Assembly (NCBI RefSeq): GCF_000826105.1
Contig: NZ_CCYK01000005.1
Location: 248,001-312,000, forward strand
Direction: 5' to 3'
DNA from: Pseudomonas massiliensis
GTDB lineage: Bacteria; Pseudomonadota; Gammaproteobacteria; Pseudomonadales; Pseudomonadaceae
Length of the DNA: 64,000 bases
The notes under the pieces were generated by a model that saw only the letters and a program-made list of their open reading frames with translations, searched no databases and was not told the DNA's origin. Below are positions 37,472 through 47,349 of this stretch, piece after piece (position 1 is the first letter of the stretch; the number at the start of each line of letters is the position of its first letter). The position numbers and the translations under genes were made by a program.

Positions 37472-37683
37472 CAAGCCCGGCCAGCGTTTGCCCCTGGTCG
37501 ACCATCGGCGTTTCTATAGCTCAGCCGAGCGAACTGGGGTAAGTTCGGCAAGCATGAGGCAATGCCGAATGGCAACCCGACGCGGCCGTGGCGAAGCGGC
37601 CTTATCGATCGGGCGCCGCTTCGACCTTGCAGAACGTCACGACCATCCCCATATCGGGGCGATCGACGCGTAAGGACATCAAC

Positions 37684-39267
37684 TTGAGCGAACTTCTAAA
37701 CCGGCGCCTGCATATGCTGGGCGAGCCTGCCAACCTGCCCCTGCTCAAGCAGTGCCTGCATGGGATCGAGCGAGAATGCCTGCGTGTAACCCGGGACGGC
37801 CGGCTGGCGCAAACGCCACATCCGGAGGCACTCGGTTCGGCGCTGACCAACGAGCAGATCACCACGGACTATTCCGAAGCATTGCTCGAATTCATCACGC
37901 CCGCGCTGGCCGACCCCGCCCAGACCCTGGAAAGCCTCGACAGCATCCATCGTTTTGCCTATACGGCTCTTGGCGATGAGCTGCTATGGGGCCCTTCGAT
38001 GCCCTGCCCCCTGCCTGCCGAAGAAGATATCCCGATCGCCTGGTACGGCACCTCGAATATCGGCCAGCTCAAGCATGTCTATCGCAAGGGCCTGGCGGTA
38101 CGCTATGGCCGAACCATGCAATGCATCGCCGGTATTCACTACAACTTTTCCCTGCCCGAAGCGCTTTGGCCTCTTCTGCGTGCCCAGGAAGGTGTCGAGG
38201 GAAGCGACCGGGATTTCCAATCCGCGGCCTACATCGGGATGATCCGCAACTTCCGCCGCTACAGCTGGCTGTTGATGTATCTGTTCGGCGCCTCTCCAGC
38301 CCTGGACAGCGGCTTCCTGCGGGGCCGTTCCCACCGTCTGGAAACCCTCGGGCCCAACACGCTCTACCTGCCCTATGCCACCAGCTTGCGAATGAGTGAC
38401 CTGGGCTACCAGAACAATGCCCAGGCTGGCCTCACGCCTTGCTACAACGATCTGCAGAGCTACACTGAAAGCCTGCGCCAGGCGGTAGCCACGCCTTATC
38501 CGCCCTATGTGGAGATCGGTACCCACAAGGACGGGGAGTGGGTGCAGCTCAACACCAACGTGTTGCAGATCGAAAACGAGTACTACTCCAGCATCCGGCC
38601 CAAGCGTGTCACCTATACCGGCGAGCGCCCCATCCAGGCGCTCGTCGCCCGCGGCGTTCAGTATGTGGAAGTCCGCTGCCTGGACATCAACCCCTTCCTT
38701 CCCACCGGGATCGACCTGCCACAAACAAGGTTCCTGGACGCTTTCCTGCTGTATTGCGCCTTGGAAAGCAGCCCCATGCTCGACCGGCAAACCTGCGGCG
38801 ACTGCACGGACAACTTCCTCAAGGTGGTCAAGGAGGGCCGCCGACCTGGCCTGGAACTGCAACGCGATGGCGCGGCGATCAGCCTCAGCCAATGGGCCGA
38901 GGAGTTGCTCACGGCCATTGCTCCCCTGGCCGACCTGCTCGATCGCAGCCAGGGCATGGATGAACACGCCAAGGCGCTCACCGCCCAGCGGGCCAAGGTC
39001 CAGGACCCGTCCCTGACCGCTTCAGCCCAGGTATTGGCGCGGATGACGGCCAACCAGGAAAGCTTCACGGAATTTTCCTTGCGCTTGTCCCAGGCCCATG
39101 CCGATTATTTCCGCTCATCTGCCCTTTCCAGCGAGGCGCGCGCGGCCTTCGAAGCCCAGGCGCAAGCGTCGCTGGCACAGCAGCGAGACCTGGAAGGCCA
39201 GGAAGTAGGCGAGTTCGACCTGTTCGTGGCTGCCTACCAGGCCAGCATTCTCGGAATCAGCCAGTGA
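37684..39267 (+). CDS. gshA: Glutamate-cysteine ligase
   Basis: ATP-dependent first step of glutathione synthesis. I start at the TTG at 37684, which gives a 527-residue protein beginning [20 protein letters not shown] and matches the family length and sequence; it has an AAGGA site 8 bases upstream. The in-frame ATG-less upstream extension encodes nothing plausible. Landmarks are the [10 protein letters not shown] region, [13 protein letters not shown], and [27 protein letters not shown] sequence (here [20 protein letters not shown]), as in the gammaproteobacterial type 1 GshA family. TTG initiation predicts lower expression than an ATG would give. Confidence 0.95.
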   Translation: MSELLNRRLHMLGEPANLPLLKQCLHGIERECLRVTRDGRLAQTPHPEALGSALTNEQITTDYSEALLEFITPALADPAQTLESLDSIHRFAYTALGDELLWGPSMPCPLPAEEDIPIAWYGTSNIGQLKHVYRKGLAVRYGRTMQCIAGIHYNFSLPEALWPLLRAQEGVEGSDRDFQSAAYIGMIRNFRRYSWLLMYLFGASPALDSGFLRGRSHRLETLGPNTLYLPYATSLRMSDLGYQNNAQAGLTPCYNDLQSYTESLRQAVATPYPPYVEIGTHKDGEWVQLNTNVLQIENEYYSSIRPKRVTYTGERPIQALVARGVQYVEVRCLDINPFLPTGIDLPQTRFLDAFLLYCALESSPMLDRQTCGDCTDNFLKVVKEGRRPGLELQRDGAAISLSQWAEELLTAIAPLADLLDRSQGMDEHAKALTAQRAKVQDPSLTASAQVLARMTANQESFTEFSLRLSQAHADYFRSSALSSEARAAFEAQAQASLAQQRDLEGQEVGEFDLFVAAYQASILGISQ

Positions 39268-39287
39268 TCTGAGTGGCGTGCGATCAG

Positions 39288-39315
39288 CCGCGCGGGCCAG
39301 CATGGCCCTGCGCGG
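39288..39315. terminator. Bidirectional hairpin between gshA and argA
   Basis: Arms CCGCGCGGGCCA (39288-39299) and TGGCCC-T-GCGCGG (39303-39315) pair over 12 bp with one bulge and a 3-base loop, between two convergent genes. No U-run on either side. Confidence 0.6.
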
Positions 39316-39357
39316 CGACGACGGCGTTGAAACCGTCGAACGCAATGACCGTGTGGG

Positions 39358-40656
39358 CTAGAGGGTTTTTTCGAAAATCTTCGAGTTGCGCTGGTAGTTG
39401 TAGAGAGACGCTCGCGCCGCCGGCAGGCGTTCTACCCCACTTGGGCTGAAGCCGCGCTCCCTGAACCAGTGAGCCGTACGGGTGGTAAGCACGAAGAGCG
39501 TTTTCAAGCCTTGCTGCCGAGCCCTGGCCTCGATGCGCTCGAGCAGCTCGTCCCCACGCCCGCCATGGCGGTATTCAGGATTCACGGCCAGACAGGCAAG
39601 CTCCCCCGCCTCGGAGTCGGCGATGGGATAGAGCGCGGCGCAAGCGATGATCATTCCTTCACGCTCCACCACGCTGAACTGTTCGATTTCCCGTTCCAAT
39701 ACCTCGCGGGAGCGGCGCACCAGGATGCCCTGCTCTTCCAGCGGACTGATAAGCTCGATCAAGCCGCCGACATCCTCGATATTGGCCTCGCGAATCTGTT
39801 CGAACTGTTCCTGGGCCACCAGGGTGCCTCCGCCGTTACGGGTGAATAGCTCCGTGAGCAATGCGCCGTTTTCGGCATAGCTGACGATATGGCTGCGCGC
39901 AACTCCGCCCCGGCATGCCTCGGCGGCGGCATCGAGGAGCTCGGCCTGGTAGTCGCTACCCAGCCGCTCAAGATGGGTCGGCACCTGCTGGGGACGCAGC
40001 TCGCGCACCAGTTGCCCCCTGGCGTCGAGTAGCCCGGGCGCGGCGCCGAACAACAACAGTTTGTCGGCCGCCAAGTCGATGGCCGCGCGAGTCGCCACGT
40101 CTTCGCAGGCGATATTGAAAATCTCGCCGGTGGGCGAGTATCCCAAGGGAGAAAGCAGCACGATGGTGCGTTCGTCCAGCAGGCGATTGATGCCCTTGCG
40201 GTCGATCCGGCGCACCTCACCGGTATGGTGATAATCCACGCCTTCGACCACGCCGATCGGCCGGGCCGTGACCAGATTGCCGCTGGCCACGCGCAAGCGC
40301 GCGCCCTGCATGGGTGAAGAAGCCATGTCCATGGAAAGCCGTGCCTCGATTGCCACGCGCAATGCCCCCACCGCATCGATGACGCACTCCAGGGTAGGGC
40401 CGTCGGTGATACGCAGGCCATGGTGATAGTGCGGCGTCAGGCCCCTCGCGGCGAGGCGGGTTTCGATCTGCGGACGGGAGCCGTGCACCAGCACCAGGCG
40501 CACCCCCAGGCTGTGCAACAACACCAGGTCGTGAACGATATTGCCGAAGTTGGGGTGTTCAACGCCGTCGCCTGGCAGCATGACGACGAAGGTACAGTCC
40601 CGGTGAGCATTGATGTAAGGCGAAGCGTGGCGAAGCCAATTGACGTATTCGGGCAT
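39358..40656 (-). CDS. argA: Amino-acid N-acetyltransferase (N-acetylglutamate synthase)
   Basis: First step of arginine synthesis in pseudomonads, acetylating glutamate. The 432-residue protein has an amino-acid-kinase-like N-terminal domain (~1-280, with LVLVHGSRPQIETRLAARG and the allosteric LLSPLGYSPTGEIFN stretch) and a C-terminal GNAT domain (~290-432, ACLAVNPEYRHGGRGDELLERIEARA with the acetyl-CoA loop). The start at 40656 (MPEYVNWLRH) is the family start; the frame continues upstream but with unrelated sequence. It is near argE, which completes arginine-cycle functions. Confidence 0.96.
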   Translation of the reverse strand: MPEYVNWLRHASPYINAHRDCTFVVMLPGDGVEHPNFGNIVHDLVLLHSLGVRLVLVHGSRPQIETRLAARGLTPHYHHGLRITDGPTLECVIDAVGALRVAIEARLSMDMASSPMQGARLRVASGNLVTARPIGVVEGVDYHHTGEVRRIDRKGINRLLDERTIVLLSPLGYSPTGEIFNIACEDVATRAAIDLAADKLLLFGAAPGLLDARGQLVRELRPQQVPTHLERLGSDYQAELLDAAAEACRGGVARSHIVSYAENGALLTELFTRNGGGTLVAQEQFEQIREANIEDVGGLIELISPLEEQGILVRRSREVLEREIEQFSVVEREGMIIACAALYPIADSEAGELACLAVNPEYRHGGRGDELLERIEARARQQGLKTLFVLTTRTAHWFRERGFSPSGVERLPAARASLYNYQRNSKIFEKTL

Positions 40657-40778
40657 TGAGCGGCCTGTCGAAAAAGGGGGAAGGAAGATGGGCGCGGAAG
40701 GGGGACGGTTATCGTCGTAACTGGCCTGGCAACACGCGCGATTCTCCTTTTTCAATGGGTTTGCCGGCTTCCCGGCGC

Positions 40779-41933
40779 TCAAGCCTGAGGCGGCCTCAGG
40801 CAGTAATGTTCTACAAGCGTTTGCAACAGACGCAGCGTAGGGGCCAAACGTGACATTTCCAGGAATTCGCCTGGCTGGTGCGCGCAAGCGATGTCTCCAG
40901 GGCCCAATACGATGGTCTGGCAGCCCAACTGCTGAAGATAAGGCGCCTCGGTACCGAATGCCACTGCTTCGGCCCGGTGCCCGGTGAGTTTTTCCGCCAC
41001 CATGACCAGCTCGCTGTCCGCAGGCTCTTCGAAGGGCGGTACTTCGGAAAACAAGGGCTGGTAGTCGATGCGCACCTGGTGGCGCTCAGCCAAGGGTCGC
41101 AGTCTTTCCCGGATCGCCTCGCGCAACGCCTCAGGGTCCATGCCTGGCAAGGGCCGAAGGTCGAACTCCAGTGAACACTGCCCGCAGATCCGGTTAGGGT
41201 TGTCACCGCCATGAATGCATCCCAGGTTCAGGGTCGGTTGGGGTACCCCGAACTGAGCGTTCTGGTATCGGCCCTGCCAGTCCTGGCGCAGGCTCATCAA
41301 TTCCCCCATTACCGCGTGCATGGCTTCCAGTGCGCTGTGGCCCAAGCTAGGGTCCGACGAATGGCCGCTGCGGCCCAGGATGTCGATACGCTCCATCATC
41401 ACGCCCTTGTGCAGGCGGATGGGCCGTAACCCGGTAGGCTCCCCGATGACCGCGGCACGGCCTAGCGGCGCGCCTTGCTCGACCAGCGCCTTGGCACCGG
41501 CCATGGAGCTTTCCTCGTCACAGGTGGCCAGTATCATCAAGGGCTGGTGGAAGGGTTGGCTCAGCAGGGGCCGCACGGCCTCGATGATCAGCGCGAAGAA
41601 GCCTTTCATGTCACAGCTGCCCAGGCCGATCCAGCGGCCGTCCACTTCGGTGAGCCTGAGCGGGTCAGTGTTCCAGAGCTTTTCGTCATAGGGCACCGTG
41701 TCGCTATGGCCAGCAAGCACCAGCCCGCCCGGACCACTGCCGAAGGTGGCCAACAGGTTGAACTTGCCTGTCGACACCTGACGGATATCACAGGCGAAGC
41801 CCAGGTCGGTGAGCCAATTGGCCAGCAGATGAATGACCTCGCTATTGCTTTGGTCCAGCGCGGCCTGGGTGCAACTGACCGATGGCGCGGCAATCAATGC
41901 CGCGAAGCGGTCCTTGAGGGTAGGAAACGGCAT
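40779..41933 (-). CDS. argE: Acetylornithine deacetylase
   Basis: A zinc M20-family hydrolase that deacetylates N-acetylornithine to ornithine. 384 residues from the ATG at 41933 (MPFPTLKDRFAALI). Zinc-ligand signatures: LVLAGHSDTVPYDEKLW (His and Asp), GSCDMKGFFALI, ATCDEESSMAGAKAL (Glu) and, near the C terminus, GPGDIACAHQPGEF (His). A longer frame runs upstream through the next gene antisense and is discarded. The last bases of the gene include a CCTGAGG...CCTCAGG hairpin. It is divergent from the CYTH-CHAD gene. Confidence 0.94.
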   Translation of the reverse strand: MPFPTLKDRFAALIAAPSVSCTQAALDQSNSEVIHLLANWLTDLGFACDIRQVSTGKFNLLATFGSGPGGLVLAGHSDTVPYDEKLWNTDPLRLTEVDGRWIGLGSCDMKGFFALIIEAVRPLLSQPFHQPLMILATCDEESSMAGAKALVEQGAPLGRAAVIGEPTGLRPIRLHKGVMMERIDILGRSGHSSDPSLGHSALEAMHAVMGELMSLRQDWQGRYQNAQFGVPQPTLNLGCIHGGDNPNRICGQCSLEFDLRPLPGMDPEALREAIRERLRPLAERHQVRIDYQPLFSEVPPFEEPADSELVMVAEKLTGHRAEAVAFGTEAPYLQQLGCQTIVLGPGDIACAHQPGEFLEMSRLAPTLRLLQTLVEHYCLRPPQA

Positions 41934-42062
41934 CTGGGCTCCTCGAAGGCGTAAGGGTGGAGGCCGCTGGCGCAACCTTGGGGCGCTGCCCACACGACTG
42001 CTGTACACTGCCCGGCTTTTCGCGTCTACGCTACGCCTTGTCAGCGTTCGGATATACCCGCC

Positions 42063-43427
42063 ATGCATAAAGAAACCGAAATCAAACTGCGCGTCAGCCG
42101 TGAAACCCTGGCTGCATTGCGCGAACACCCTTTGCTGAAGAAGCGCAACAAGAGCGGTTGGTCTCGTCATGAGCTGACCAACCAGTACTTCGACACCCCT
42201 GAGCGCGACCTGGCCCAGGCACGGGTGGCGCTGCGCCTGCGCCGGGATGGCGATGCCATTATCCAGACCCTGAAGACCCGAGGCCAAAGCGTCGCGGGCC
42301 TGTCCGAGCGCAACGAGTTCGACTGGCCGCTGAGCAAGGTGAAGCTGGACCTGAAAAAGCTGGACGACAGCTGCTGGCCAGCCGCCTTGGCCGAGCTGGA
42401 CAAGAAGACCATCAAGCCGCTGTTCACCACGGATTTCATCCGTGAAAAAGCCGAGATCGCCTGGGGCCGCGGCAAGGCAAGGGTAGTGCTGGAAGCCGCC
42501 CTGGACTTGGGTGCCGTGAACGCTGGCAAGCTGTCCGAGGAAATCTGCGAGCTGGAACTGGAATTGCGCGAAGGCGAGCCCGCGGGCTTGCTGGAGCTGG
42601 CCTGTGAACTGGCCGCTACCCTGCCACTGATGCCCTGCGACATCAGCAAGGCCGAGCGCGGCTATCGCCTGCTCGACGCGGGTAGCTATAGCCTTTCCGT
42701 GCCCGCGCCGGTGATCGATCCCGAGCAGCCGCTGGATGACGCCTTCACGGCCATCGCCTGGTACCTGCTGGGCAGCAGCCAGCGCCTGGCCGAGCAATAC
42801 CGGCATACCGGCCAATGGCGCTTGCTCCAGGAGTGGGTACGGCAGCTGGTGGAACTGCGCGCCCTGTTGGGCAGCCTGGGCCAGGCCGCGCCGCGCCCCA
42901 CCACTCACGACCTGCGCGCGACCCTGGATGCCTTGCTTGAGGACTGGCGTGCATTGGTAGACGCTGGCCAGGACGACGAAGACGTCCGCGCCGCCGCGCC
43001 CGAGCAGTTCGCGGAGGAGTTGACCGATCCCCGGTGGGGCCATTTCTCCTTGAGCTTCTCGCGCTGGCTGCTGGAGCGCGCCTGGACCGTCGACCGCCCC
43101 AAGCGGGGCGAGCGGCAGGGCCAGGCCATGCTGGGTAACTGGTTGGCCCACTTCCTCAAGGAAGAAACCCAGGCTTTGAAGCTCGAGCGCTACGAACAGC
43201 AACCCGAAGACCTGGCCGAGCAACTGCCACGCCTGGAGCGGGTTCAGGTGTGGCTGCACCACGCTCGCCATTTGCTGGAGGTGGAAGAAGCAGACCGGCT
43301 GTACGGCGAGCTTAACAAGCTGCACGACCTGGCCAGCTTGCCGGTGAGTGACGAACAACTGCAGCCCCGGGCAGACCAGGCCGCGGTAGTCAGCCGGACC
43401 CGGGCATGGAAGGCGCTGTCTCGCTGA
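42063..43427 (+). CDS. CYTH-CHAD domain inorganic triphosphatase
   Basis: A 454-residue protein with an N-terminal CYTH domain (~1-200) carrying the ExExK signature as ETEIKLR at 4-10, plus RVALRLRRDGD and QTLKTRG, then a C-terminal CHAD domain (~215-454) of paired helices with conserved His residues (e.g. RHTGQWRLLQEWVRQL, VWLHHARHLLEVEE). E. coli YgiF of this design hydrolyses inorganic triphosphate; CHAD domains bind polyphosphate. A role in polyphosphate or triphosphate metabolism is therefore inferred. It is divergent from argE. Confidence 0.9.
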   Translation: MHKETEIKLRVSRETLAALREHPLLKKRNKSGWSRHELTNQYFDTPERDLAQARVALRLRRDGDAIIQTLKTRGQSVAGLSERNEFDWPLSKVKLDLKKLDDSCWPAALAELDKKTIKPLFTTDFIREKAEIAWGRGKARVVLEAALDLGAVNAGKLSEEICELELELREGEPAGLLELACELAATLPLMPCDISKAERGYRLLDAGSYSLSVPAPVIDPEQPLDDAFTAIAWYLLGSSQRLAEQYRHTGQWRLLQEWVRQLVELRALLGSLGQAAPRPTTHDLRATLDALLEDWRALVDAGQDDEDVRAAAPEQFAEELTDPRWGHFSLSFSRWLLERAWTVDRPKRGERQGQAMLGNWLAHFLKEETQALKLERYEQQPEDLAEQLPRLERVQVWLHHARHLLEVEEADRLYGELNKLHDLASLPVSDEQLQPRADQAAVVSRTRAWKALSR

Positions 43428-43534
43428 AAGCAGTGACACCCACGTTAACAGTTGCGGACAGCTAGCGGCCAGGCATTGAGGTAGCATTTCCTCCGTTGGG
43501 CAAGGATGCCCACTTGTGCATAAGGATGTGCCAC

Positions 43535-45298
43535 ATGCCAACGCTCAACTCAACGGGCGACAGCCCTCTGGATCTGCCCACATTGGTCGAGGCGCTACTG
43601 CGCCAGGAACGAATCGACCAACGAGCCGCCGAACTCGCCCTGAAGGGCTCTGAAGCCAACGCTTCCTTGCATCCCCTGGAGCGCCTCGCCGCGCTTCGCC
43701 TCGAGGACCTCCGCGCCCCGGGTTGCCATTTGAGCCTCGACGCGCTCTGCGCATGGCTTGCCGCTGAAGTGGGCCTGCCCTATTTCAGGCTCGACCCGCT
43801 CAAGCTCGACCGCCAACTGGTCACCTCCACCATGTCCGCCGCCTTCGCCCGGCACTATCAGATCCTGGCCATTGCCAGCGATGCACAGAGCCTTACCATC
43901 GCCTGCGCCCAGCCCGGGATACGTGAATGGGAAGCGGACCTGGCTCAGGTATCACGCAAGGCCATACGCCGAGTGCTGGTGAACCCCGCGCAACTGCGAC
44001 GTCTGATCGACGACTCCTTCCAGTTGGCCCAATCCGTTCGCGGCGCCAATGACATTCAGTGTCTGACCTACACCGATGACGAAAACTGCGTGGCCCCGGC
44101 TGCCGTGGAGGATAACGCCGCCAGCTACGAGGCACCGGTGATCAAGATCGTCGACTGGCTATTGCGTTATGCCTTCGAGCAGGGCGCCAGCGATATCCAT
44201 ATCGAGCCCAGGCGGGCTCAGGGCGACATCCGTTTGCGTGTCGATGGCATGTTGCGCGATGCCTACCAGTTGCCCGTGCCCGTTACCCTGGCCGTGATCG
44301 GGCGGCTCAAATCCCTGGCACGCATGGATGTAGCGGAAAAGCGCAAGCCGCAGGACGGTCGGTTGAAAACCCGAGCGCCTGGTGGCGCCACCGTGGAGCT
44401 GCGCCTGGCCACCTTGCCAACGGCTCTGGGGGAGAAACTGGTGATGCGCCTATTCGACCCGGCCGTGCTGGCTCGTGGCCTTTCGGCGCTAGGCCTGGAG
44501 CCCGAGGACCTACTTCGTTGGCAGGCCCTGTTGGCAAGGCCCAATGGCATCATCCTGGTCACAGGCCCGACGGGCTCAGGTAAAACCACCACCCTCTACG
44601 CCAGCCTTCATCACTTGGCCGATCGTGCGGTCAACCTTTGTACCATCGAAGATCCCATCGAAATGGTGGAACCTGCCTTCAACCAGATGCAGGTACGCCC
44701 CAGCATCGGCCTGGGTTTCGCCGAGGGGGTACGGGCCTTGCTCCGCCAGGACCCGGACATCATCATGATCGGCGAGATCCGCGATGGCGAAACCGCCGCC
44801 ATGGCTGTCCAGGCAGCCCTCACGGGTCACCTGGTGCTCTCGACCCTGCATACCAACGATGCCTGCGGCGCCGTCACTCGCCTGCTGGAACTGGGCGTGG
44901 CCAGCTACCTGATTCGCGCGACCCTGCTGGGTGTCATGGCCCAGCGACTGCTGCGCGTCCTTTGCCCTCACTGCAAAGTGCAGCGGACCATACCCCCAAC
45001 GGACTGGCAGTGCCTCGCCGGCGAGGCACTGCCACCGAAGCACGCCGCGACCTACGATGCACACGGCTGTGACCTCTGTGGCGGCTGTGGCTACCATGGA
45101 CGGGCTGGCATCTATGAATTGCTCGTCATGGACGAACAACTGGCCAGTTGTGTGAGTTCGACACCGGACATCACCCAGATACGGCGGCTGGCCACCAGGG
45201 CTGGAATGAAGCCGTTGAGCCTGGCGGCGTCACGCCTGGTCGCCAAGGGACATACCAGCCTGGGGGAAGCGATGCGCGTAGCCCTGGCTGCGCCCTGA
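43535..45298 (+). CDS. GspE/PilB-type secretion ATPase (orphan)
   Basis: A type II secretion/type IV pilus assembly ATPase of 587 residues. Regions in order: N-terminal GspE_N-like domain (~1-140), then the ATPase with Walker A GPTGSGKTTT (Lys350), Asp box VLARGLSALGLEPED and Walker B-like RQDPDIIMIGEIRD, the His box HLVLSTLHTNDA, and a zinc-binding CPHC...CDLCGGCG near 475-520. The start at 43535 has an AAGGATG site upstream. No other secretion or pilus genes are in the window, so it lacks the usual partners; it may serve a system encoded elsewhere or have another role. Confidence 0.9.
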   Translation: MPTLNSTGDSPLDLPTLVEALLRQERIDQRAAELALKGSEANASLHPLERLAALRLEDLRAPGCHLSLDALCAWLAAEVGLPYFRLDPLKLDRQLVTSTMSAAFARHYQILAIASDAQSLTIACAQPGIREWEADLAQVSRKAIRRVLVNPAQLRRLIDDSFQLAQSVRGANDIQCLTYTDDENCVAPAAVEDNAASYEAPVIKIVDWLLRYAFEQGASDIHIEPRRAQGDIRLRVDGMLRDAYQLPVPVTLAVIGRLKSLARMDVAEKRKPQDGRLKTRAPGGATVELRLATLPTALGEKLVMRLFDPAVLARGLSALGLEPEDLLRWQALLARPNGIILVTGPTGSGKTTTLYASLHHLADRAVNLCTIEDPIEMVEPAFNQMQVRPSIGLGFAEGVRALLRQDPDIIMIGEIRDGETAAMAVQAALTGHLVLSTLHTNDACGAVTRLLELGVASYLIRATLLGVMAQRLLRVLCPHCKVQRTIPPTDWQCLAGEALPPKHAATYDAHGCDLCGGCGYHGRAGIYELLVMDEQLASCVSSTPDITQIRRLATRAGMKPLSLAASRLVAKGHTSLGEAMRVALAAP

Positions 45299-45374
45299 TG
45301 TATCACCGCTGGGAACTCGCCCCCCGAAAAGCCCATCAAAGCCAGTGCATAACTACCTTTCGGAGTACGCTGTC

Positions 45375-45692
45375 ATGCGCCTCAAACTCGCTGTAGCCAC
45401 CCTTGCGCTGGCTTCCTTGCACCTGACCCCGGCCTCGGCGGATACCTTCTGGCGCAATGTGCTGTCATCGGGCGCCACCACCGGATCTACCTACCTGACC
45501 TCTCGCGACCATAAGCTGGTGGTCGCTACCCAGGATGACGCAGGCAGTTTCGTCGCAAGCAATGGCGCCATCCGTGGCCCTTACCTGGAGGCAGCGATCG
45601 CCGAAATCCGCTCCAAGAATCCGGGCATGCAGGCATCGGACATGGACCTGGCAAACGCCATCCTGTCCAAGAACGCCATTGCAGAGCAGTAA
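45375..45692 (+). CDS. DUF2388 exported protein
   Basis: A 105-residue protein with a signal peptide (MRLKLAVATLALASLHLTPASA) and a mature part (FWRNVLSSGATTGSTYLTSRDHKLVVATQDDAGSFVASNG) typical of the Pseudomonas-specific DUF2388/TIGR02448 exported proteins. The start at 45375 is chosen for the signal peptide; an ATG at 45345 would add 10 residues. Function unknown for the family. It is convergent with gcvH. Confidence 0.85.
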   Translation: MRLKLAVATLALASLHLTPASADTFWRNVLSSGATTGSTYLTSRDHKLVVATQDDAGSFVASNGAIRGPYLEAAIAEIRSKNPGMQASDMDLANAILSKNAIAEQ

Positions 45693-45699
45693 GTGCAAT

Positions 45700-45731
45700 G
45701 CCCTTGCGTCAGCCCAGGCTGACACAAGGGC
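45700..45731. terminator. Bidirectional hairpin between DUF2388 gene and gcvH
   Basis: GCCCTTG-C-GTCAGC and GCTGAC-A-CAAGGGC pair over 13 bp with one C/A mismatch around a 4-base loop. The genes on both sides converge on it. U-runs are absent. Confidence 0.65.
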
Positions 45732-45737
45732 AGCGTC

Positions 45738-46118
45738 TCATTCGCCGATGGCGTTGCGATAGCCGTCAGCGTCCAGGAGCTTGTCCAGCTCGGCCTTGTC
45801 GCTTGGCTTGATCTTGAAGAACCAGGCGCCATAAGGTTCGCCATTCACGGATTCAGGCGAATCACCAAGGCTCTCGTTGACCTCCACTATCTCGCCACTG
45901 ACAGGCGCATAGATATCCGAAGCGGCTTTCACCGACTCCACTACCGCAACCTGATCGCCGGCCGCGACCTGCTTGCCTACCTCGGGCAGCTCTACGAACA
46001 CCACATCACCCAAGGCCTCCTGAGCGTGGTCAGAGATCCCGACTGTCACGGTGTCATCTTCCAGACGCGCCCATTCGTGGCTTTCGGCGTAGCGGAGGTC
46101 GGCGGGTATATTGCTCAT
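45738..46118 (-). CDS. gcvH: Glycine cleavage system H protein
   Basis: The lipoyl carrier of the glycine cleavage complex, 126 residues. The lipoylated residue is Lys64 in [18 protein letters not shown], and [19 protein letters not shown] is the standard preceding stretch. It lies 86 bp downstream of gcvT on the same strand. In P. aeruginosa gcvP follows gcvH, but here a convergent DUF2388 gene follows instead, so the P protein must be encoded elsewhere. Confidence 0.97.
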   Translation of the reverse strand: MSNIPADLRYAESHEWARLEDDTVTVGISDHAQEALGDVVFVELPEVGKQVAAGDQVAVVESVKAASDIYAPVSGEIVEVNESLGDSPESVNGEPYGAWFFKIKPSDKAELDKLLDADGYRNAIGE

Positions 46119-46204
46119 GGATAATCCTCAAAAGGTCGGCGCAATGCCACGGTTGGCGTTGGTTCCTGGGCCCCGGCTCGGTGTGCTGGGCCTTGATACA
46201 AACC

Positions 46205-47284
46205 CTAGATCAAAATCTTGCCGTGTCGCACGAAGGTGGGGTTAACCACTCGCACAGGGTACCACTTGCCACGGATTTCAACTTCAGCGCGGTCTGGCGT
46301 CTGGCGCGGCACCCTGGCTAGCGCGATGGATTTGCCCAGGGTAGGCGAGAAGCTTCCACTGGTGATTTCGCCTTCGAGATCATGAATCCGGACCACCTGG
46401 TGTGCGCGAAGCACACCGCGCTCTTCGAGCACCAGGCCTACCAGGCGGGCCGCCAGGCCGGCCGCACGCTCTGCTTCCAGGGCCGCGCGCCCGATAAAAT
46501 CACGCTCCACCGGTTCCAGGGCAACGGTACCGCCCATATTGGACACCCAGGGAGAATGGGCTTCGTCCAGCTCGTGCCCGTAGAGGTTCAAGCCGGCCTC
46601 GAGCCGCAGGGTGTCCCGGGCACCGAGGCCTATGGGCGAAATGCCGGCGCCGATCAGTTCGTTGAACAGTTCGCCAACCTGAGGTGCCGGAAGAATGATT
46701 TCCACGCCATCCTCACCGGTATAGCCCGTGCAGGCAACGAACCAGTGCCCATCCTGGGCGACGCCGAAGGGTTTTAGATGCTCGAGCTGACCGGCCAGCG
46801 AACCGCCGACCACCCGCGCTACCGCTTCGCGTGCCTTGGGCCCTTGCACTGCAAGAATGGCAAGGGAGTCCCGCTCGGTGACCTCTACCGCCTGGCCTTC
46901 GGCCTGGCTACGTAGCCAGGCGAGGTCTTTATCTCGAGTCGCCGCGTTGACGACCAGCCGGTAACCCTCTTCGAGACGGTAGACGATAAGGTCATCGATC
47001 ACGCCACCGGAGGGATTGAGCATAGCGCTGTACAACGCACGTACCCTGCCCTTGAGGCGGTCGACATCATTGGCCAGGATACGACGCAACCAACCATGGG
47101 CATCCCGCCCGGCCACATCGATGACCGCCATATGGGACACATCGAACACGCCACAGGCCTGGCGCACCTCATGATGCTCATCGACCTGCGAACCGTAATG
47201 CAGCGGCATTTCCCAGCCGCTAAAGTCGACCATCTTCGCGCCGAGCGCCAAGTGCTGGTCATACAGCGGCGTGCGCAATCCCAT
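46205..47284 (-). CDS. gcvT: Glycine cleavage system aminomethyltransferase (T protein)
   Basis: Transfers the aminomethyl carbon from lipoylated GcvH to tetrahydrofolate. 359 residues from the ATG at 47284 (MGLRTPLYDQHLALGAKMVDFSGWEMPLHYG), preceded by AAGGAGAA. The folate-binding and catalytic regions include VFDVSHM, NPSGGVIDDLIVY and YTGEDGVEI. A longer frame to 47794 is rejected because it runs antisense through the iron permease. It heads the gcvT-gcvH unit. Confidence 0.96.
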   Translation of the reverse strand: MGLRTPLYDQHLALGAKMVDFSGWEMPLHYGSQVDEHHEVRQACGVFDVSHMAVIDVAGRDAHGWLRRILANDVDRLKGRVRALYSAMLNPSGGVIDDLIVYRLEEGYRLVVNAATRDKDLAWLRSQAEGQAVEVTERDSLAILAVQGPKAREAVARVVGGSLAGQLEHLKPFGVAQDGHWFVACTGYTGEDGVEIILPAPQVGELFNELIGAGISPIGLGARDTLRLEAGLNLYGHELDEAHSPWVSNMGGTVALEPVERDFIGRAALEAERAAGLAARLVGLVLEERGVLRAHQVVRIHDLEGEITSGSFSPTLGKSIALARVPRQTPDRAEVEIRGKWYPVRVVNPTFVRHGKILI

Positions 47285-47349
47285 GGGGTTCTCCTTCCCG
47301 GGGCTCCGATTGGCCCGCATTGTAGCCGCAAGCGGGTGGCCTGGCATCC

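Noticed and set aside
37588..37683. Upstream extension of gshA by 32 residues
   Set aside because: No ribosome binding site and no family sequence; the TTG at 37684 gives the family length of 527.
47285..47349. Glycine riboswitch ahead of gcvT
   Set aside because: The gap to the permease gene is only 65 bp, too short for a tandem glycine aptamer, and no aptamer-like core was visible.
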